A stretch of DNA of 64,000 nt from Meandrina meandrites (taxonomy: Eukaryota; Cnidaria; Anthozoa; Scleractinia; Meandrinidae): contig OY855905.1 of the NCBI GenBank assembly GCA_963693305.1, positions 23,367,437 through 23,431,436 on the forward strand, written 5' to 3'. This document shows, one piece after another, positions 1 through 9,800 of the stretch; position 1 is the stretch's first letter; every line of letters begins with the position of its first letter. The notes under the pieces were generated by a model, which searched no databases, was not told where the DNA came from, and was given only the letters and a program-made list of their open reading frames with translations. A program made the position numbers and the translations under genes.

Positions 1-660
1 TTCGCTTTAATCTGTGAGAAGGCCTGAAAAAAGGTGATCATTCGCTTGGTTTTTGGTTCAGCATGTAGTTCTCTCTCAGACTCGATTTCCCTTAGTAGTG
101 ATTTCCTTCTACATGTACCAAGATACCTGAAATTAACTAGCCAAAATGGCTAGTGAAAGCCCCAAACCAAGTAGCCAAATCCAAAGTTTTACTGGTCTGT
201 GCTAGTTGACTACCGTTAGTGTCGAGCCCTGTTAAGGGTCAATGCTGGGAACACCCATTCACTATTGAGGAGAAATGTAATAATGTAATTTAACCAAACC
301 CTAAACCAAAATAATCACAATAATTATCACATCAAGCCGATCATAACAACTGATTAGCCAAACTTGTAGATTTTATCATGAATGAATTTCCAAAGCAGCA
401 AGCATGAATAGAATACCCAGCCACATGGTATGTAGTTTTCGTTGCCATCAATTATCTTTAGTTAGAAGATCTCTCTGGAAACAGAAACAAGTTAAAAGGC
501 TATTTCTATGGGTTGTGATTGGAAGATTTTGATCCATTTTGTTGGTTTGGTGATTTTCATCATAGTATTGATGGTAGAGATGAAATGCAATCATTAGCTA
601 GGTTTTGCACCTCAATGTGTAAAAATATAATTCATCTGTTTTTTGTTTTTGTTGTACCAG
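1..660. other. Upstream intron of the beta-TrCP gene, no exon seen
   Basis: The first recognisable coding exon begins at 661 with an acceptor after TTGTACCAG. I looked for the expected preceding beta-TrCP exon (the end of the F-box and the LSERRGW-like linker) on the plus strand and did not find it, so the 5' exons lie upstream of the window. I see nothing else I can name here. Confidence 0.6.
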
Positions 661-843
661 GGGACAATATTTATTCAAAGCCCAAGTTCCAGACCCCCCT
701 GCAAATGCCTTCTTTAGGAGACTGTATCCTAGAATAATAGAGGACCTTGAGGTACGCCATGTTCAGTTTTAAACAGGTTTATGTGACTGCTTTTACTCAA
801 CAACTCACTAGATGTGTATTATTTAAGAAATAGAAAACATGTA

Positions 844-875
<32 letters not shown>

Positions 876-3800
876 TTTAACCAATCAGTGCGCATATTTT
901 CTAAGGACTGTTTTATACAGGTTTTACTCAACAACTCACTAGATGTGTATTATTATTCAATAAATGCCATCTTAAAGCTATTTGCTGTTTCTATTGTATT
1001 AATACAGACAATTGACACAAATTGGCGTTGTGGTCGCCATGTTCTTCATCGCATTCTCTGCCACAGCGAGAACAGCAAAGGTGTCTACTGCTTGCAATAT
1101 GATGACCAAAAAATAGTTAGTGGACTTAGAGATAACACAATTAAGGTATGTACGAAATGCTTAACTCAGGGAATGAACCTTAAGAAGCTGGCCACCCTGC
1201 CTTATGCAACTAATGACTCGCCATCAATCCCTTCGCTTTAAAATGTAAACTGAAGCAACACTTTGTTGTGGCATGCTTTGGAAATTGTGTTGAAGGGAAC
1301 AAGGAGATTGGTTTGTTAAGAAGCAATAGCTTAATACTGGTCATATATGCAAGTGAAAAACAATTGCACAGATTTATTTAACTGTTAACTGATGAAATTA
1401 GAAGTATCAGCCAATTAACTTTTAATTAGCAATTTCTGTGTTAACCCTTTCTAAATTTTGACAACAGGATATATAATTTTGCTCAAGTTTGTTTGCAATA
1501 ACATATTTTAAATATTGCTCTTTGATTGTTATTTTTTACTTACTTGTAGATATGGGACAAAAACACATTAGAATGTGTAAAAGTGTTAACAGGTCACACT
1601 GGATCTGTGCTGTGTCTTCAATATGATGAGAATGTTACAGTCACTGGATCGAGTGATTCCACAGTAAGGTATGGCATGACACAATTCTCACTACTAGCTT
1701 ACATTTACATGTTCAGTCCTACACACGTCAGCTCGTAGTGATATAAGGGCATTATTTCCCTTTTTCCAGTTAGTTGTTTTTACTGTGAAATTCTGAAAAT
1801 GAGCCCTGGGCGGTCGTCCCTTTCTGCTGTGCTTATTTCCAGGGAAGGCATCTTTGTGTCTGGGTGTCTTTTGGGATTGAGATGTGCAATTCAAAAGCCC
1901 TTTGATTTCTCTTTGGACGGGATACTGTGACTGAAATAGGTTTAGTCTGCATTGAGCCAAGTGGACCATAGTGCTGGAAATTATCCTGGTTTCTGTACCA
2001 TGAAGCAACTAGGAGTATTTTGACATCTCCCTGGATGGGAGGCTAGTCCATTGCATGGTTGCCCCCAGCATTATTTCACCAGTACCCATTTATACACCTG
2101 GGTGGAGAGAAGCACTATGAGAGTAAAGTGAATTACCTGGCCAGATTCCATCGTACTAACCATTAGGCAGCCACACCTCCCTGAAATACCACAAAGTAAA
2201 ACTTCTCTAAACATACATGCAACGTTCAATATAAAACTCAAAAACAAGTCCCACAGTCACTTTGAGCATTCTCTAGCAATGTTAAATACAAAACAAGCTC
2301 TACAGTAGCAGCTCATAATTACAAAAGTTATCAGATCTTTTGGTAAAAGTTATGACTAGATTCAAACCCATTTGGGAGGGCTTGTTTTCGGAAAGATTTC
2401 CACATCTGAGATTTGGGGGACTTCTTTTTGGTGGGGCTTATTTTCAGAATGTTATACATATAGTGTGCCATTTATTTTGCAGAGTATGGAATGTTCATAC
2501 AGGTGAAATGTTGAACACATTGATCCATCATTGTGAGGCCGTGCTTCATCTTCGATTCCAGGAAGGCATGATGGTGACCTGTTCAAAGGTATTCACAAAA
2601 AAAGTACTTTCTGTACACAACATTAATAGGAAGCTTTAGCAAACCTCCATGGCAGTGGAAATGGAAAGGGAAACAAGAACATAAAATTACTAAATTCTGA
2701 ATGTGAACCATGTCACGGAATTGAGGTTTGCTTGAAGTTGAATGTTGTATCAAGTTTTTAATTTGAAAATAGCCTGAGTGAAGTGAATTGAATACTCTAT
2801 TTACCCTTAGCTAATATCTCCAAACATTTCAACGGCACAACAGGCAAAGACCAGACCACAACACTAGGAACCTCTAGTAGCTCAATGGCCCAGGCACTCC
2901 TCTAATGACTATCTAGATCACACAAATTAAAGTAAATTAAGGCTAGCATGCAGATTCCCTAGGCAAGCAAAGTTGAAGAGTTGCTTGTTCAAAGGGCAAG
3001 TCTTGTCAACCAGATTCCATAGTCACTGCATGGAAAACTAAAATACAATCTGTTTGATACAATTGTGCTCAATTACTTAATATAAATATTAAGATATTTA
3101 CTATCTGGCCTATTTGTAGGATCGCTCCATAGCTGTGTGGGATATGCAGTCCCCTACTGACATAAACCTGAGAAGAGTTTTGGTTGGACACAGAGCTGCT
3201 GTCAATGTAGTGGACTTTGATGACAAGTACATTGTGTCAGCATCTGGAGATAGAACTATAAAGGTATACTGATAAACATCCCAAATCCAAACCCATTGCG
3301 GGATTCGTTTTCAAGTGTAAATGCTGAATTGTAAAATTATACTGTCAAACACGTGGTTTTAGGAAGGTTGCTTTCCAGTGTTCTCACATGACATATAATA
3401 AATTATCATCTTGAACTGTCATGCTCTTTATACATTTGTCACACAATCTACACAACAGTATTGCCACTTGAGTTGTTTGTTGTTTTGCTAAACGCTGCTG
3501 TTTCAGCTTGACTTGCATTTGGCAGTAAACTTTTACAGTCAAAATACTCAGTGTGTGCTGCCTAGTAATTGAAAAAGTTTTGATTAACCGCGAATGGATT
3601 GCATTATTTGTTTCAAGCATTCAAAGTTGATTCCAATATTGAAAGTCATTCAACCATGTGCACAGGGTTTTCAAAAGTAACCGGTGCCTGACGCAAGTCA
3701 CCGGCTACTTTGAGCGTTAGCGCCGGGTACTTTTGGAAGTCAAAATTAAAAAAATAATAGTAATAAAAAATTGCGATTCCTATGGGTTAAGTTAAAGATA

Positions 3801-6800
3801 ACATATTTTGTTCTTGCCCATTGATCGTGTTCCAGCATCAGAAATCGTAGCTCTTTTATTCAACAGCATTCAACGTGGACCGGGAACCATTTGCGTTTTC
3901 CCGCGAAAGACTGACATTTGATCCTTTCGTGACTAGTTTCTTCTTGCGTAAGCGAATGTGAATTCGTGAGAGCTTTGTACTTGGTGCTTTCTTTAAGAAA
4001 ATGGTCCCAGTCACCGGATAAAAAGGCAGAAATCACAGCCGCTTTTAACCCAGTTTGGGTTCAAACATCAAAGAAAAGAGATTGCTGATATGAAACACTT
4101 TTTAAAATGCAAATTGTTTAGTGTTCGCTGGGTTTCTGTTTACAATCCCCCAGTCGATCAGAAAATAAGTTTTGATGCTTGTTGTGAATGAAACATTGTT
4201 TGAAAACAATATTGTATCGCTTATGTTGAATTATTTATTGTCAACAAGGCAATTTGTATAGGTTGCTTTTATTTATTCAACGTTTGGTTTCATGAGGCGC
4301 CGTTTCGTGAATGTGAACAGTGGCAGACTGGCGATTAAATAAATTTTATGCCGACACAAATGTGTTCAAATTTAACTTTTGATATAAGCCAAGGCATTTT
4401 TAAGATTTTTGTGAGACTTAAAGTTTAATTTCAAGTCTTCATCATTAGTAAACCGGATGAAACTGAATCTTTTACAGTTCTTTATGGAAAATTAATTTTA
4501 TACGGAGCCGACACAGCCAGACTTGTCGCGACTATGTCGCGCCACATGTTACGGGTCGCTTAACATAAAATTTTTTAACCTTTTGTTTTCGTGGAGTTTT
4601 ACTTAAATTGTTTGTTTAGCAGAGCATTGTTACTTTGATAAGTAAACAACAGTTAAAACAGTTGTGCCCGTGGAATAAAATTGATTTATCTAATCGATTG
4701 AAATTTAGCTAAAGCGCTAAAAAATAAAATTAAATCTCCGCCTTTCACTCAAATTTTGTATTCGCGAGGTCATTACATGAGGCCGAAATAACTATGCTTG
4801 GTTTCTTTAACGCGTTGGTCATGAAACTGTTCATCTTTATTTTCAATAAGTAGGAAAACTCTGACTGCAAAAATAAATTTCAAAAGTTGATTCATGTTAT
4901 AACAGGTCAATGAAGTACTGATGAGGGAAAGAGGTCAATTTTTATTCGGATGTAATATGTAACATGGGAAAAGCATTGTAATATGTATGAGTAAACATAA
5001 TTTTCAAAAAAACTCTAGGTTATAATAAAGTGTACAACGACCTAAAAAATAACTTTTTGGTCCTGAAAATGCACCAGAATGCACCTCAGAGCATGCAGAT
5101 TTTCAATTTTTTCTGGGGGAGGCTCCCCATACCCCCCCTGCAGGAGGGGGAAACCCCCTCCCGCACCCTCCCCATGGGCGGCTTTGCCGCCCAGCGCCGC
5201 TACCGCGGCGCATTGGTGCTCCAGCTATTTTCCAATTTCCTCCTGATACTTTTTTCCATTTTGAAAACCCTGTGCGCATGTCAAAAATTAACCGATGAAA
5301 TTGTACTAGGTGGCACACACTGAGTATTTTGACTGTAATAACCAATGACAAGAACGTTTGCATTATAATATCCACATGCTGATATTTCTAAGGGCGCGTT
5401 CCTTTGGGAATATTCTCGAATAAGAATATATTCTGGAATATATTCCGGCTATTCTGCTCCTGGGAGCAGAATAGCCGGAATGGAAATCCAAGTATTCCGG
5501 AATAGGAAGAGCAGCCAAACGAACGCTAACTTGCATTATTCCGATTATTTCCGGATTGATCCCAAACGAACACACCCTAAGTCAATCTGTAAATTAGAAG
5601 AAGTGCAAGTAACTTATTTTTACCTTTTTACAACTTTTTATTTTTAGTTATATTTACTCATCAATACTAATCAATATTGTGATATGTTAAGGTGTGGAGC
5701 ACATCCACGTGCGAGTTTGTCAGGACCTTGAATGGACACAAGCGTGGAATAGCTTGTTTACAGTATCGTGATCGTTTGGTTGTTAGTGGTTCTTCAGATA
5801 ATACTATAAGGTGATTATATCTGACAAATTAAATTATTTCTTTTAGCAAGTGATTACAATGAGCCAATTGTCATTCTGTGTTATTGTCATGATCAGCAAG
5901 ATAGCAAGATTAATGATGATCGGACATCCTAATCATGATCAGCATTAATCTTGTTGTATTGTACCTACTGAATGGTTAGGTTAGACTTCCAGCAGTTTTG
6001 AGCAAAGAAATTAATTAATGTTGTAGTTTGACCAAAACTTGCCAGTCATTTTCCCAATGCTGCTTTTCAACAAAATATGTTATGTTTTCATTATGTAAAA
6101 TTTATAGTTTGTACCTTTTTCTTAACAGATTATGGGACATTGAATGTGGAGCCTGTCTTAGAGTCTTGGAAGGCCATGAAGAATTAGTCAGGTAATTCTA
6201 CAAATTAAAAGGGGCTTTGTCACGGATTTTAACAGATTTTTGAACAGCCAAAATTTATATTTGTGCCGAAGGAAAACAAAAAGTAATAGTCCATTTTTAT
6301 TAATAATTGCTATATTAGAGACCCGAAACTGTTAACAAGCGTCTTTACATGTAACTGCAGATGGCTACGATGGAAATAGATTACAACTTGAAAAATTTAG
6401 CTAAACTTTTCAAGTTGTTTCTGCACGTCTTCAAAAAATTCAATATTATAGCCGTAGTTTGATTTCTATCCACGTATTTAGGTTATTTCTTCCTTTAGAT
6501 GTTCAAAGATAATGTTTTACATGGGTTAAGTTGCTTACCACTAATTTCAGAACAGTTTAGACCAAAAATCTGCGAAATCCTCGTGACAGAGCTCCAAGGC
6601 TGCTGCCTAAGGAAATTTCTAAGGAGCCCTTTGGGCTCCTAACGTCAAAAGTTAGGAGCCCAAGCCATTACTTTAGGAGCCCAGCCTAAAAGTTGCCATG
6701 GTCGATCCTCGGGGGAGGGGGATGGGGTAAAAGAAAAAAAATCTAGGAGAGGGGTCTGGGGAGCAGCCACCCCCCCCCCCCCCCCCCCCCACTACCATCT

Positions 6801-9800
6801 ACCATCCCCTTCCACATGCACACACATGTTATTTTGTCAGTAGAGCCTTTGTACATGAACAGAAAACTCCTTTGGAAAAGATTTTTTTCTGAAAGCTTCT
6901 GAAGGTAACCTCCCTCAAATAGTTGTGTAAGAAATTCCAGCTTTCTTAACTTGAAAGTTTATTTAACCGAGCCTCTCCTTCGATAAAACCCTTTTTACAC
7001 TGATTGGGCGACATGAACAGGAGTGTGTATATTAGAAAGTTTCTGTAGGCTTAAAATGAGTTTGAAAATCCAACCAGTATATTGTGCTGTGATGAATGTT
7101 GGATAAAGTAAGGTAAAAATGTGTAGAACAAATAAAACAATGTTTAATAGGAGTTTTGAACATCCAAAGTTTTGAAGCAAAATCAATGAAGCATGAAGCA
7201 GCAAAATGATTATTTCACTTTTGCACAGCAAGCTTGTTAGTAATTAAAGGGACTGTGTCAGCTGGTGATTCTGCGCACTGGGGTTATTAGTTGGCGTTAC
7301 ATCTGTCAAAATTCTATTGTTTCACGCCGTAATACGATAAGAAACAGGACGCGAGAGCACGTACAAGCTCTACGGGATATGATAATTACGATAACATGGC
7401 AATAAACTCTGGTCGCATAAAATCAAACTCGGCAAAATTCAGCCTTGCAAATAAAGCTAATGTAAGATAATTTTATTTGTTCGCTTTAGTAAAGATGTTG
7501 GAAGCGAAGTCTTTTGCAGAGATGTGTAGTGTTTGAGCTTAGCGTGTCGCTTTCAGCGAACGCAGACAACATACAGAACATACACAAACAAAATAAATCA
7601 AAATTTAATTTTATAGTCATACCGCTCTACAAACAGGAAAAGAGATTCCAAACGCTAAAGATTTAAAACGTCATGTACCACTATTCTCATGTTCAAAATA
7701 GCAAATGCGACTCAAACGATCCGTGACCGCATAGATGCATGTTTTCCATAACTTGTTTGATCATCGCGAATCACTGCGACGCCAAGTAAAACAAAGCAAT
7801 ATCCTTGGCATTGAACTCTTTGCTAAATAGGCTATGAAGAGCGAGCGAAATAAATTCTGCAATGAAGACGAGCGGATATGTTTGGACCAAACAAAGCCTA
7901 CCGTTAAAAGGCGTTGATGTTACGGCAAACACAACACTGCGAAGTGTTGCGTCTCTCGCTGTGTTCGTTGAAACATCACTTGCAAACGGCTGATCTTTTC
8001 TCCACAATTTAGGCATCTTTTCAGCGACCCACATAGCCAATGACCAGAATATGCTATCTAGCCAAATCACCAGATGGCTCCTTTCCAAAACCTCAAGTTT
8101 CGTGGCGTTGTTGTCGCAAAACATTTCATAGCCGCTGCTAGTTCAATGGCTGTCATGCAAAGGCATAATACATCCACGTAGCTGTGCACAAAACTTGCTC
8201 TAAAAGCGAAAAGCCTGAAAAATAACTAGGCAAAAAGGTTTTGTGAACGATGAGGAAAGTTCGACAATAAATTTCTACACAAACTTCACAAGGATGGCTG
8301 AGATATAACTCGATGGAAACAGAAAACGATTCTCCCGACGAACTTGAAATAGTTTACCCAACGCTTTCAAGAGAGCTTGCTCCGTCGCGCGCATGCGCCA
8401 CAGATGATACAGTCCCTTTAAGGTTTAACAGAACCAAGATTACAATTTAGCAGGTCTATTTGAAGGTTAAGGCAAAGGTAATTAAAAGTCAAAACACCTG
8501 TGTAAACACTTTAATTAAATTCTGATCTTATCTACATTACATAATCAGTTGTCAAAAATAGACCAGAAAAACTAAGTTGTGAAAATAAAAACAGTTTCTA
8601 GGCTTATCAAATGAGTTGCTTATACAATAGATTTTAGTAGTTTTAAAAACAATTCATGTTATTCAAACTGTTTTCAGCAAAGTTTCTAGCGCATTATTAT
8701 TTTCAAGAGTAATGTTCTCCTTGCACGGTTCAATAACCGAGATAAAACACGAAACAGTTCGAATGAACAAATAAACAAACTTGATCCACAAAAAGCGGTA
8801 GCTGATAAGAATGTCACAGAAAAGGCACACATTTTCTGTTGTTATGAAATTAAGCGTTCTCTAAAGTGAAAAAATAAAAGTTTGAGTTAAATAACAAGCT
8901 TAATTACAGTAATTCGTAAGTGTAACATCAAAACATTCTGCACATTATTTTAGGCATGTTGAAAAGGTTTTTGTATCAAGCTTTTGCAGATTAAAATTGT
9001 CATGATCAGAGCTGATGCATGAATGGCCAGGAGATTGATTTCACTTTTGTATCCGTAAAATGTTTACTTCACATTCACTATAAACTCCTCCAAAATCCTC
9101 CAAAACATCAACGTAGCGAACGAAACGTGAAGCAGCCCATAATACTATTCATTCTTCATTCCATATTTGGGAGTCAGTCACAGTCCTAAACAGTCGAAAA
9201 TAATTGGTTTTCGAAGTTGCACGTATTTATACGCTAAAATTATCTCTATTGTGGACAATTTTAGTATTTCTGTTTTGAAATGAAGCGCTTATGGTTTTAA
9301 ACGGGATATATCTTACGCCAGTGGAACAAAGTTACAAGGAAATTGAAGTCATTAGATGAGAATGGAAAATCTATGCTTAGGCGCCCATCCGGGCTCCATG
9401 AACAAAAATTTAGTCGCCCGCACTCGTAACTTAGGCGCCCCAGGCGACCGGGCTCCCGTTAGGCAGCAGCCTTGAGCTCCTTTAAATTTAACCCACTTCA
9501 CTTAATGGAAAAAAAAAAATTGAAAATAATGCACTTGTAAAATATTATTCAATGAAATCTAAAAATAAATATAAAATAATAAAATTGATTCTGTTCTTAT
9601 TTTACATATACTTGTAGTGGGTAAAATTCAATGTACTTGAATCTAACTGGGCTGTATGGTTTTCAGGTGTATTCGGTTTGACAACAAAAGGATAGTTAGT
9701 GGAGCTTATGATGGGTAAGTGTAAGTTGTAATTTAAAATGAATTTGAGGTCAAAATGAATTCAATCTAGTTTAGTTTGTGTTTTCCTTTGTTCCAGATTT

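Larger units (their letters stand above)
6596..9473. mobile_element. 2,878-bp TIR element with 7-bp target duplication GAGCTCC
   Basis: Perfect 15-bp terminal inverted repeats (AAGGCTGCTGCCTAA) are flanked on both sides by GAGCTCC (6589-6595 and 9474-9480). The subterminal parts carry repeated GGGAGCCC/GGCGCC-like segments on both sides (6620-6690 and 9380-9460), again in inverted orientation. No transposase is recognisable, so it is non-autonomous. A 7-bp duplication would suit a P-like element and 8-9 bp would suit hAT or Mutator; I do not assign a superfamily. It carries another element (7248-8417). Confidence 0.7.
6209..9481. mobile_element. TTAA-flanked MITE split by a later 2.9-kb insertion
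   Basis: The left end AAGGGGCTTTGTCACGG follows TTAA (6205-6208). The matching right end, CCTCGTGACAGAGCTCC plus T9481, is followed by TTAA (9482-9485). The two halves only meet if the element at 6596-9473 and one copy of its 7-bp duplication are removed; the original MITE was about 390 bp. The ends resemble those of the TTAA element at 33622-33997 (AGGGACACTGTCACG). TTAA duplications are the hallmark of piggyBac-type transposition. Both pieces lie in the beta-TrCP intron 6192-9666. Confidence 0.7.

Noticed and set aside
846..1241. 131-codon plus-strand frame
   Set aside because: It reads through a hairpin repeat, an intron and the beta-TrCP exon 1008-1145; only the exon part is real.
4917..4935. 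CTGATGAGGGAAAGAGG as a possible hammerhead core
   Set aside because: No stem II pairing before GAAA and no stem I or III partner; only the short core word matches.
5103..5375. 90-codon minus-strand frame with Gly/Arg-rich sequence
   Set aside because: It lies in the GC-rich palindromic part of a TIR element and has no domain; composition explains the open frame.
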